Source: Orthonyx spaldingii (Eukaryota; Chordata; Aves; Passeriformes; Orthonychidae). From it: a stretch of 64,000 nt of DNA. The notes below the pieces were generated by a model. It saw only the letters and a program-made list of their open reading frames with translations, was not told where the DNA came from and did not search any database. The position numbers and the translations under genes are program-made. The DNA lies in the NCBI GenBank assembly GCA_013397795.1, contig VZTJ01004023.1:927422-991421 (forward strand), given 5' to 3'. Shown here one piece after another: positions 52,301-64,000 of the stretch (the stretch's first letter is position 1; every line of letters starts with the position of its first letter).

Positions 52301-55300
52301 GATGCCCAGGGGCTATAATATATCCCATGACAAACACTGAGTGAATTAAATAGTCTTGTGAATCTAAAGGTTTATGTAACTTTCTCTTTTATATATGCAT
52401 GAGTTTACTCAGTGGTTAGGAAATGTTTATTTTTGAACAAAACAACACTCCAGGCATTACAGGCACCTATAATACACCATGCCTCTCTGCACCACTATGT
52501 AGGAGTAGTGCTATCTCTTCTTGCAGAAACAAACAGAGAACATGATTCTGATGCCTTCTGGAAGTTTCTATGATTATGAATTAGATATGCTGTCACACTG
52601 GTATCTCAGCTATGTTTTGTTCTTTCAAAGTGTATTTTATTTGCCAGACAATGATGTAAGAAATAGAGCAATAGCAGGTAATCTTTCTTTTTTAAAAGCC
52701 AAATCTATTTCAAAAGCACTCTACCCAATTCTTTCAAACTGCAGTCTAGGCAACTATTAATCAAATCTCAACTTCATTCTTTTCCAGTTCTTTAGAGCTT
52801 TTAGAAAAAAAATTAAAAGCAATATAATTAACAGAAGTGTCTTGGCTGCTTGTAAGATCCCTCCCATGTCTCAGTTCTTCCACTTCACCTCCCCTAATGT
52901 TAGATCTCTAAAACCACTGCCCTTTCTTGCTTCCCACCAACGAAGCTGACCTTTCACAAAAGCATTCAAAATGCTGTGGCCATCATCAGTGGGACAAGTG
53001 GATGTGGAAATCCTTCTGTATTCATGTTCACATAACCTAAACATTGCTACCTGACAAAGAGAAGCCAGAAAGCCTTGTCACTCACAGTGCTGTGTGCCTG
53101 ACGTTTGCAGAAATGGCATTTCTAATGACTGCAGGTGTGAGAGGGGGTGAACTGGGCCTTTCATGTTGTGCTGTTACTGTTACTTTACCAGTCCATTTTG
53201 TAGAATTCAAAGTGCAACCAATTGCAAGTCAATCCTAGAGCAGAGAATGACAGAGCCTGTCTATTAGAAAGGTAAATACTTTAAACCAGGCAATTCTTTC
53301 CCTCTCAAAGAAAATCCCTTTATGAAAAAGAAGCTAGAAGAGAGGGGAATTATTTATGTTTCAAAGAAATGTTTATGAGATGAAGAACTGAAGCAGCTTG
53401 GTGCATTTGCACTTTTACTATCAGGAAAAGAAATGCAAAGCTGTTGTCATTAGCACCTACAACCCCTACTTTTCTGGAGAGCCCAGTTCTCACTAGTAAA
53501 GGTTACTGGTAGGATACTGATTAAGCATGTATGGCCAAAAAACAACCAGGAACTCAAAAAAGAATTTAAGAGCTTTTCCTGCTGATTCAACAATAGGGCA
53601 CTTCACCTCCACTTGAGCTCTGTTCAGCTCCATGAGCCTCACCCTGCAGGGGTTTGCTGTTTCTTGTAGTGTGAGAATCCAGGCTTGGCAGCATGGGCTG
53701 ACCAGTATTTCTGGCTGACTGACATGGAGTTCTGTACAGCAGCTGTACAGTAGTTCTGGAATGAACTTGCCATCTAAATGTAGTATTTCTTATATGGACA
53801 GTGAGAGTTAAAAAACATTAGAGTTTTTTAAAAATAAGATGCTTTTTCCATAAAGATTAAGTGTTGCTACTCAAATCCATATTGTTCCCATTGGCCAGAA
53901 ACACCTTTAGATTTTATTTAATTAAATTTACTTTTAATAAATTAATAGGATCTCCTAATTGCTTTTGTAACTTAGCATTTTTAATGGCTCTCACACCACT
54001 TTGTGTGAGAGAGAGGACACCTTTAGTGCCCAAAATGAAAGTGCGAGATTAATTTCAAAACACCTAAGAGTGAAAGATCTGCTCATTTGCAGTCATTACC
54101 TCATTTTTAAGACAAAACAACCATGAACAATTTAAAAACTGAATGCTAAAACAGCTAATATTTAAACAGCACAAAATTACATAAAACTAGATATACAGAA
54201 TATACTGAATAGAAGACCTAGTTATGTCTGGAAGTTCTTATCCAAATTACTGTTAGACCAGATTGTTTGTCACCCTGAGATGTAACTGCAAATGACTGGA
54301 CATAATTATATAATACTACAAGCTATTTGTTCTGGGTCTTATATGTAAAGATTTCTTTTCAAATACTTGCTAGTCATCACTGTCTAAATTATTATGACCC
54401 AAGTCATTCAATAGAACCCTTTACAGTATGTTATTTCATAGCATGGCCTAATCATATGCTATATGAAAATAAGATTTGGTAAAGGCAGTACAGGAAATAA
54501 AGGAAATAAGATTACACTAATTCAGACACTGAATAAAGAATGGAATGACTGTCTTAATTCAGGCAATTTGAATTATTAATGAACTGTTTGCATCTGTAAA
54601 GATTCTGTAGAGACTTATTCTATTTCCTCAACCATCTGGATCAGGAAATTGGAACTTCAGCTCCTGAAAGGTCAGGTGCAAGATGCTGGAAAGGGCTGCT
54701 CTTTTCCAAAATGTACTTCACTGACTCAAACAGCATTCCCAGCAAGTCCAACCTCGTAAGTGGATAATAAAGTGCCACAGTAAATAGAGTGGGATACTGA
54801 GACAGCAAGGTAAACATATGGTTCCAAAATTATTCTCAAGCACTGTTAGAAGGTGTTTCTACCATCGAAATACCACAGCAGGAGAGCAACAGGTGCAATG
54901 GCAGTTTTGTATCTGAGTTTCTGTGTCTGTCATCATTCATTACTTAACAGTCACAGCAAGAAGAGAAGCCCTGTTTTCTCCTGCACCTGGTGTCTTCCTC
55001 TTTCTGCTCCAAAGAAGAATATTTGTTGTGAAAGTCAATAGGCCATACCAGTTCAATAAGCCCATCAGCCACTGGAGAACAGAGTGATTTTCACTCATGA
55101 ACAAACGCTGACTTTATTTGTTCATTCTTCACACTGGAGAATTCTAACACTTCACAGAATCATAGATGTGAAATCACTCAGAATATGTATAGTTATTTGC
55201 ATATTAGCAAACCTCTAGGCTTACAGAAATACTCTAATTTGTTCTCTGTACCCAGCAAATTCCACTTAAAGAACAGCACTATTTGTCAATGTCTAAAATT

Positions 55301-56012
55301 GACTGACACTTCCCATGAGAAATTTGTTATTTCTGCCAACATGACTAAAAGAAATCACCAGTCTTTTGCATTAGACATTTTATTTCTTTAATCTTGTTTA
55401 ATTATATCTTTTATTAAGCTTGTTATTTATTATTTCTGCTTCTCTGCATGCCATTCTTTTGGAAATGTGACGGTCTTTTTACAGACAGTTACTTAGACTT
55501 CAAAAAATTTCTTCCTCCCTTATAATATTGCTCTTCCCTTTTAAACTGAAACCAATATCCAAATCTTAATGTATTTTGGAATTGCTATGAGAGAACTGCC
55601 TCCTAGAAAACCATGAAAAATTACATAGATTTAAGGAAAGAATAAGAGGTGACCTTTCAGGGATTGCTGTCAAGATTTGTGCTGCTGAGCAGCAGTATCT
55701 GCAAGACAGTGTATCAGGTGCTATCAGAAAAAGCACAGGTAACTGCCATACACACTATACAGTGTGCTGCAAATAAGAACAAGCAACAAAGTTTGAAAAA
55801 AATCTAGTACCAAGCCTCAGAATTTTACATACAAAAGTTAATAAATATCCCCTGCACATATGTCTCACCACTTGGTCAAACATCACACGCCTTGTAATTG
55901 TACAACCATCAGAAGGGATGCATATGAACAGAAAATGCTGTCATTGATTTAGGCATACCAGTTGGTAAATATATATCAAATGTTCCAAGACAGTTCTACT
56001 ACTATCTGCACT

Positions 56013-56029
56013 AAAAAAAAAAAAAAAAA
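56013..56029. repeat. A17 homopolymer
   Basis: A run of 17 A with no recognisable element attached. Confidence 0.9.
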
Positions 56030-57567
56030 GTAATAATCACTTTTTATGATGCTTTACAGTCAGGTGGCAAATGGTACATGAATAATTTCCCCATCCATAC
56101 TGTAAAAACCTATTATAGCTACAAGATCCTGCACATTCAAGCACTGCAGCTTCTAAAACTATGCAAACAGAAATTGTGCAAATAAGACAATCAGAAGATA
56201 AAGGGGCAGATGGTATTAGCAGTCTAGCAACACTGGGGCTTACAGAAACCACTTCCTTAATAGAGACCCCTCACATCTCATCCAATCTCACCGCATCTTT
56301 TAAGCATCTATTAAATGACAAAGCAATTCTCATTATGCTCTTGGCAAATCTTGCCCAACAAACCAAGTACAGTATTCCCTGTAGGAATCAAAAGTTATGT
56401 TTCCAAGCCTGGATTCACCAGCACATTTGTCATACATAATAGACACCTCAGATTTTCCTGATGAGTGCAAGTCACCAAAGCCAAATAAATTGCATTACAT
56501 TTGTTTTGTACTTCCAACTGCATCACTCAGCCCTGCCATTAATTTCTGCCACAACAGAAATGTTCCACACTTCAGCATTTTCCATTTACCATACACTTAA
56601 AACAAGCACACAAAATAACAATAATAAAAAACCTCAACCAAAAAATACATTTTTTACCACCAGTACGCTTGCCTTGCTATCATTCACATGAGACAGGTTT
56701 ACTATTCTTACATAAATTTCAGTACAGAATGTTGAACAGGAAACTTCAAGGGAAACATAGCACATTTCTGCTGGAAAAGAATTGTGCAACAATGTCATTA
56801 TCAGAGTTGTTCATATTTACCTTTGCTAAACCAAGCATGAGAAAGGTACGTGCCAAAGCATGGTCATAAAAGCTGGATTTGGTAATCAGGTAATGAAAGG
56901 TTTTACTTTATATTAGTGCCTCATTCTTGACATTTAGCTGTATGGTTTTGTTCTACCATCAGGTTCCACAAACCCTATTTGGAATTACTGAGTACCTCAT
57001 GCAGTGTCTGCGGTAACCAGGGCTTTACAACTAATATTTCTGAAACAAAATATGCTCTAATCACTTCAGAAACTTCTTGCAAAAACAAGTGGCAAAAGCA
57101 AAATGAAATTTACAACCGAGCTCTACGTTCAACAGTTACTACAAACACCTGTCAGAAACCCTTTACACAGTTCCAGACAATCCTGTAGAGAAGACTGGAT
57201 AGTCTTATACAGTCACCATTTCAGTTGAGTAAATGAACATATGGCACAAAAGTGATGAGACAAAACAATGACTGCTTCTCATTGTGCTTCTGAACTACTT
57301 TGTTCTGAATCAGCCAGACAGAAAGACATATTCTCCATGTCAGTTTTCAGAGACACTGACTGATTCAGTATTTCGTATAACACAGAAAAAAGTTAACTGT
57401 GCAGATGTGTCTTAAATCCACAGGTATCTGAACACATTGACTTCCCAAAGGCTTAAAATCTTCATTTTTTACAATATTTATACCTCACAAATAAACAAAG
57501 CTTATTCAATATGCATATTCCTAAATAAAGTTTAATATTCACCAACACATCAGAAGTTTCAGGACTC

Positions 57568-57591
57568 TTTTTTTTAAAAAAAAAAAAAAAA
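57568..57591. repeat. Adjoining T8 and A16 tracts
   Basis: Eight T are followed directly by sixteen A, a self-complementary homopolymer junction. No repeat family was identified. Confidence 0.9.
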
Positions 57592-59479
57592 CCCATCCAT
57601 TTCTCTTTCCCATATTCAGCAGCCAACTATGGATATTTCCAGCACTGTGCTCAGCACCCTCCTCTCTCAGCAGCAGACTTCAGCACATTCCCTCATCTTA
57701 CTGACAGATAATTACTGCAGTTTTGCAGAGAGATCCTGACTGCAGCCACATCCTGCTGTGCTCATGGAGAGAGCCCCTGCAACCCCACGAATGCTCACCA
57801 CATCGAAGACAGCACCTTCCAAGACATGTCTGTCAGGAACACACATTCTTGGCTTCCCTGGACTGAAGAGCTGGCTCCTAAAAAAGTTTGCTCTGTTATT
57901 CTATTAACATCAACAGGAGTCACACAGGTGAATATTCACACCAGGTCCTAGCACATACACTTCTGATTTCAGCAATACCAGCACACCAAAGGTAAGGATA
58001 GTCCTATACTCAGCTACTAATGGAAGAAAGATTATATATAAATGATTATGAACACATAATAGTAATGTGACTGCTCATGTAAGACTTTAAGGAAGAAAAG
58101 GCGTCTGCAATGCTACTAACACAGATTTTTATCTTATAAATACCCATCTCTGCTTCTGCAAGTCAGTTTTCATGCACCAGTCTTTCTAGACTCAAGAGCT
58201 ATAAACAGCTTTCTTGAGAAGAAAAAATGTCCTCCCAGCAACCTACTTTTATCAAAATTACACAGCTACTTGCTGTAAACATTCCAGAACACATTCCATT
58301 ACCAAATTCTTGAGACGATCTGAATAATAAAACAAAACCAAATGACTTTCCCAACCACAGTAGTTCAGTGTTTCCTCAAAAAACCATGATTATGCTATTG
58401 GTCCCTGAAAATTATTTCTGTCTCAACAGTAATGCAGCATGGACAAACGAATGCTCCACAAAATATTTTTAATGCAAAATTTTCAAATGTAATACTAGAC
58501 AAGAAGAACTTTGTGTAATTTCCCAATAAACATATTGCTTTCTAGTTTTAAAGACCTATTTGGAAATCATTATGCAGCAACCTTTTCTCCTCAGTGGGAT
58601 TCAGCAACAGATTAGCAGCAGTTAAAAACCTGCAATTTGTACCCTGTGGTTAAGCAAAGGAAAAAGCCTTGCTGGTTGCTAATATTTTGGTCAAATCTGA
58701 CTTTAAAGAAAATAGGAAGCTTGGGACTACCAACAGTGACTTAAGTACTCCTCTACAAGGGACAAGTTCAACCTTTGCAATTATAGGACAAACTTTTGAT
58801 GACAGGTTCTAGAACCATTCTAAGGTTTTCTGCAGGGGAACAGTTGGACAAACAAGAGTCCTGCTGCTCATCACTGCAGTCAGTTGTGAACTTGGTACAC
58901 ATACAAGTGAATCCCATTTCTTGCTGACTTCTCTAGCAATTACATTTGGCTTTATGCAAGCAACACCTGCAAATACATTTTTGACATTTGACTGAGTATG
59001 GCTGAGCTGATTATTGATAACCTGAGCCCACAATGTCTGTGAACTTTTGAGAGATGAAAAGATCTCCCCCTATACACAAACCTTATGATTTCCAAACACA
59101 GAAAATACTTTAGAATTGTGAAGATCTTTGGAAAACTTCAAGAGTATGAGCAAAACAAACAAGAAGAGAAATTAAGCCAAAATAGGAAAAGAAAGGACAA
59201 AAGTACTCAATACAGAATGAAGCAAGCTGTAGGAGAAATTAAATGCAAAAAACTGATTAGAAATTTGTAAAAAGACAGCATTTCCCAAAGAAAGCAAGCG
59301 CACATATCCTTCCCCCCAAAAAAAACCCACCCCATCATAGATTTCCAAGGACACTGCGCACTGAAATAAGCACCAGGGAAGTGATTCAAGGAGGATGAGA
59401 GAATTCTCCCCTTAAGTGACAGGAGGGCTAAGGCATGCCCTGTGAAGCCTGTGGGAAAGAGCAGATCTGTTCCCCCTCC

Positions 59480-59615
59480 CCTTCAGGCGTTGCCATTGCC
59501 CAGCCAGAGCTGCTCGGGTCCATGCCCACACCAATGTTTAGGTTCGGGTTCTGTCTGCGGCTCTTGCTCAGCCCTCTCAGATTTCCACGGCTCGTTTTTC
59601 CCCTCGCCACCTCCC
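59480..59615. other. CpG-enriched, GC-rich patch upstream of SMPD3
   Basis: About seven CpG dinucleotides occur in about 135 bases within CpG-poor surroundings. Open frames cross it on both strands (59428-59652 minus, 59435-59626 plus), which is common for GC-rich sequence. A GTAAGA donor-like site on the minus strand (near 59637) and an acceptor-like CTTTCCCACAG (near 59453) flank it. It may be an alternative first exon, a regulatory patch or an old insertion; I cannot tell which. Confidence 0.3.
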
Positions 59616-62443
59616 TGCCTTGCTGAATGTTCTTACCAGCCCAAGGGGACAAGACAAACTTTTTACACAGCCCTCACTGCCTCTTACAGTTTTGTACAAC
59701 TCTGGCCAAAATTATTCGTTTGTATAAGATCTAACAATTAGTAAATTGTCCACAATTAAAATTTAGACACAGTTCACTGTTGCAGCAGACACTGATCTCA
59801 CCTTTGTCATGGCTACACAGTCATCTGAAAATACATTTGGGTCTAGGTTTTAAAAGAAGTCTAAAATATGCAAGATTCTTTTCTGTGAACTCCTGTGAAA
59901 ATCTCTGTATGGACTTGTTTTCTCAGGTCAGCAAAAGGTCTAAAACACTGAAATATTTCCTCAGAAGCAGAAAATTTTCAACTCTCTGCCCCTTCTATCT
60001 TAACTTAATTTCAAAGTCAGTAATTTTAAATAATTGTGTTTTGATTTTAGAACTTTTCTTTAGAAAATAACTGAAAAAGGGAATTTTTAATGAAAACTTA
60101 AGTATTTAATTTTGAAGATATAAAAGTATAATGTTTCATTAATTTTGGTTCAAAATTGGCTTTTCTTAAGGTGAGAGATAAACGGAAAAAAATCCTATTC
60201 AGCAAACAACTTTGCCTTCAGTTTGTCCAGATTTTCTACATAACCCATGTATGTGAGAAATCATACAGAAGGTCTATTTCCTTTGTCTACAATATTCTTC
60301 AGTAGGAGCTGACAATGATTCAGAGTTTGCATAATCAGATTTTTAATTTGCACAGAGGTTGGGGAAAAAATTCTGATGTGTATAGTACACAAATAATAAT
60401 TATGTTGATAGAGAATCAGTAGCACATACAAGATTTTGCTCCTAGAGAATAAATTCAAAGGCTAAAATTGCAGCAGAGACAGAGTGGAGACATCTTCAAG
60501 TTTCTGGCTGCAGTTCTAAAGATTAAAATTTAAACAACCCAGAGTGAGAATGAGAAAACTTTTTATTCAAATATTTCTGGCTGTTCAAATTTAGTCTCCT
60601 GTTAAAGCTCTATTAAGAACCTTTCAGAACCAAACAATGGGCTTTTCAAAAATGAGACAGCAAATCTCTAATAAAAAGAGCTACCTCTGAGTCAAACAAA
60701 TGAAGATTATTAAAGTTTTTTTTTTTAATAAATGAAAGCATGAAAGAATTTTTTCTCCTTAAAAATGTAAGTATTCATACATAGCTAGCAGTCAATAAAT
60801 ATCAATAGATTTCATGAAAAGCACTTATTAGTTTTCTATTTTAAATTGGTTCATATGTCTGAAACAATCCAATTGTGTACTTCATAGTTAAAATAACAAA
60901 TGCCTGTGCATATAATCTTTTAAGGTGACTGCCAATTTTGTGAAATGATTGCATTTCACACAGAGAGAAGAGAGTTATAAAATAAGTTACATAATGAAAC
61001 AGTTTCTCTATATAGGGAAGGTTCTTCCTGTTTGTATTAAGTCTGAACAAAACTTCCACCTAATACAGTAAAATGAGAGAATACACCAACCTTGGGCTCA
61101 GAAAATACAGCTAAGGAACTGCTCCAGTGCAGCTACTACTTCATCCTACTGGCTGGAAAACTACCAAGCTTCTGAGCCTTCCCAGCAGCATTTTAAAGCC
61201 AGAGGCAGAAGAGGAAAGAAACAGCAAAGATTTGGAGCATCAGCTGCCTAACAGGGACTGAGCAATGTCTTTCATTTCAATTTCAGATTAATTCTTAGAT
61301 TAAATATCTACACACATGTCACTATAAGCTACAAAGTTATTACCAGAATGTATTAGTTGATCTTTTTTAGGTTGAAGGGAACAGTGAACAACTTCCATCA
61401 GTGTTGAGGGCCACAAGAACAACAGCTGAGGCTGCTGTTGTACCTCAGTTCTCAGACTGCTCCTTAGAAGGAACCACTGAAGAAAACGATGCAGTTTCTG
61501 CTCAAATTTAGTACCACACTGGCTTCTAACCAATTACCAACTAGAAAAACACAAGTTAGATATCTGGGGCCTATGAACAGTTTTCCCTGGTTGTGACCCA
61601 TTTTCCCCATTTGCCAGCTGCAATCTGTGAGAACAGAATGTCATCCATGAAAGGATCACAAAAGTTGATTAAAAAAACCAACACTTGGTCTGCAACACAT
61701 TTATAAACATGGGAAAATGGTAGGGAGGAATGAAGATGAACCAAATATTCAAGTATTAGTCCTACTTTTTGTAAAGAAAAGCCTTTGTGATTAATTTGCA
61801 AAATAGCACATATGGATTTTTTTTTCAATAAAGTAACATGACTCACAGCTTTTTTAATTTACTTTTCTGTAGTGAATAAGATCATATCAAGAAGGTGGAG
61901 ACACTCTGCAATAAAAAATTATGTCAGCAGGTATATAGCATACACATGCCTGTAGAGCACGTGCTACATGATCACTGATACAAACTCAGCAAGAAACAGA
62001 AAAAAATTCAGCCTGAGTAACCAAACTTCTGAGACTTCCCAGGTCCTTCAGCAGGATGTGTGCCAGACAATAATATTAAGCTTTGTATACTCTAGGAGAA
62101 ACTGTTCCACCCCAACAGAGATCTTCAAGTAAGACAGTACATTATACACATGAAGCTAAGTAATGGAAGATGTGCTATATTTTCCATGAACAAAACCTTA
62201 AATATCTTCTTTACTTGCAACTTCAAATGTAGCTTTTTATATGTAATTCATTTTTAACTGTAGATCTTTTGTCCTACTCTTAGAAACATTAATACTAAAA
62301 TCACTTTCTTTAGCATACAAAAATGTACTCAGTTCCCCACTCAGTCTCTTTGAATTCTAATATATATAAAAAATTAATAAAGAAAAACCCCATGTCTAGA
62401 ATGCAAATTCTGAAATTAAGTAATTTTGAACAAAACCTGTATT

Positions 62444-62523
62444 TAACTGCACTCTCCCAGGTCTAACTGCACTCTCCCAGGTCTAACTGCACTCTCCCAG
62501 GTCTAACTGCACTCTCCCAGGTC
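62444..62523. repeat. Perfect 20-bp minisatellite, 4 copies
   Basis: The unit TAACTGCACTCTCCCAGGTC is repeated four times without a single mismatch; the sequence then continues TAAG and diverges. Perfect identity points to recent expansion or ongoing homogenisation, so copy number is likely to vary between individuals. Confidence 0.97.
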
Positions 62524-64000
62524 TAAGTGTACCAGATGAAATTAGCCTACAACTAGAAATGAAGAGAGCAAAACCAGTCTGGAACTACAGATCCCATCCT
62601 CTCCCAGCAGCGTTTTCCGATGCAGCTCACAGCAGGGCTGAGGTCAAGCTGCACAAGCACAGGGCAGAAGAAGCACAACCTCTGTAATGGAGGCATTCCT
62701 GTCCCTATGGTTCCATTTTGTTACTGTAATTTTGTGGATCTTTTATGAGGTCATGCCCCTTCCACAGTCAAGCAAAGGAAGTGTTCTTAGTTGAAGTATC
62801 AACTGAATATGCAATTAAGAGTCATAGGAAAATGGTTCCTCTATATCCTCAAGTTAATTCCCTTTAGTTCAGCAAGACCAAGTTATGCACCAGCTTGCAC
62901 ATTATTATTATTACTACTTATTGTATTAGTACATCAAATCATACATGCACACCACGTCCATTGTTCAGACTCCAATTATTCAGAGACTGTGCAGAAATCA
63001 AGCCTACCACGGGCACTTATTGCTGTGCTATGACAAAGATTTCAAGTGCTGTAGAGGTTATATAAAACGGTCAAAGCCACTCAACTCATCCCACAAACAA
63101 AAAGAAGCACAGATGTTCTGGAAGATGGCAGCAATCATGCAAAATGTTTGCATTTCACTTGTAGAAATGGAAAGTAAAGGAGCTCTCTCAGTAACCAGCA
63201 GTCTCACAGATTCTTTGGATGCAAGTAGTTGCAGAATTTGCTCCATCCAAAACAAGTCTGTAAAGGCTTAAAATCTAATACAAAATTTGCTCAACCCAAG
63301 AAAAGCCTTTAAAGTTTTAAAACCCAACACACATTTTTGTATTCTGTATTTTATTCTCCTGAAAAGGCCACATTAACAGAAACTGGGACTGGAGTCTAAA
63401 TGAAAGGGCACAATAAACATTAAAAGACAGCTGCCTCTGCAATAGAAGAGGTATATCTTTGCTAAGTAACTCACTGAACTAAAGTTAAAAAAAAGATTAA
63501 CAGCATTGAAAAGAGGAATTTTGAATTTACAATACACTTTGGAAGAGAAGAGGTTGTTTTCTGTTAAACAGCTTGCTAGTGCTGATGAAAGCCTGCAATA
63601 CAAAATCTTTTCAAGGTAATGCATTTTGAACCCTTGAAAAGCAATCTGGTTAAACTCAATTATCTGTTCACTACCCACTTAATTCCAAACAAATTTTATA
63701 TCTGAAAGCTTAAACTTAGGCTTTCAAAATACTTAAAGGAAAATAAATGTACCTCCAACTACTAAGTGAATTGCTAATACTGAGACTCTGATTTTTAAAA
63801 AATCAACTCCAGATTGGATTATTCATACTCTAATAGTTGAACTGCAGTAGCAGAATGAAAAACAGACACTACCAAATCCACACAACATGTGGACTAGATT
63901 TCAATAAAAACAGAAATACCATAAAACCACACTGAAGGTTCTCGAAATCTCATGTACCATGGGCCAGTACCAGGAGTTCCATGGTGTTACAGCCTTTTAA
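62524..64000. other. Non-coding sequence to the right edge
   Basis: Nothing recognisable as an exon, RNA gene or repeat family was seen. Two overlapping open frames at 62791-63033 and 62945-63271 on the plus strand have no family resemblance. Confidence 0.6.

Larger units (their letters stand above)
38231..62443. other. Long non-coding stretch, probable SMPD3 5' intron
   Basis: No coding exon or RNA gene was recognised in these 24 kb. Visible items: a short AT dinucleotide run at about 38702-38712, a GC-richer unassigned block at about 39420-39720 (with a 136-aa frame lacking any family resemblance), a palindrome at 40309-40328, an A17 tract at 56013-56029, an adjoining T8/A16 tract at 57568-57591 and a CpG-enriched patch at about 59480-59615. 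The lack of exons over this length fits the long 5' introns known for mammalian SMPD3, but it could equally include the gene's upstream flank. Confidence 0.55.

Noticed and set aside
55153..55172. CACAGAATCATAG string resembling the CR1 tail repeat
   Set aside because: It is a single short match with no CR1 body next to it.

Overview
This is vertebrate nuclear DNA, and most probably from a bird. It is AT-rich, has one gene with widely spaced exons, canonical GT/AG splice sites and low repeat density, and carries a degenerate CR1 LINE 3' end of the avian type at about 6.57-6.92 kb. No bacterial, plasmid or phage features and no CRISPR array were seen.

The only gene I can support is SMPD3 (neutral sphingomyelinase 2), transcribed right to left on the minus strand. 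Three coding segments were resolved to the base: a large first coding exon (24498-23167, residues 1-444, start codon to a phase 0 donor), a 76-nt exon (11209-11134, phase 0 to phase 1) and a 156-nt exon (4632-4477, phase 1 at both ends). They join in frame to give residues 1-521 of a protein that keeps the nSMase2 layout: two N-terminal hydrophobic hairpins, cysteine clusters, an acidic linker, and a DNase I-like (endonuclease/exonuclease/phosphatase) catalytic domain. The rest of the catalytic domain (about 130 residues, including the catalytic histidine) was not found in 1-4476 and should lie beyond the left edge.

Layout: 1-4476 is a downstream SMPD3 intron; 4633-11133 is an intron with the CR1 remnant and a 16-bp palindrome centred on TTACGTAA; 11210-23166 is a 12-kb intron with an isolated CpG-dense patch near 14.09 kb. 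The sequence from 24580 to 64000 lies upstream of the start codon. It has no recognisable coding exon and is most simply the long intron(s) between non-coding 5' exons of SMPD3. It contains a probable 541-bp solo LTR (32337-32877), several homopolymer tracts (the longest is 36 T at 38195), short palindromes, a CpG-enriched patch near 59.5 kb and a perfect four-copy 20-bp minisatellite at 62444-62523.

The most interesting biological detail is the 5' leader just before the SMPD3 start. It holds three tiny upstream ORFs, one of them a start-stop (ATG-TAG) nested in another, directly after a tandem splice acceptor. This suggests translational control of the enzyme. I did not find a convincing new system in this window. 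The other open frames look like chance frames or shadows of SMPD3.
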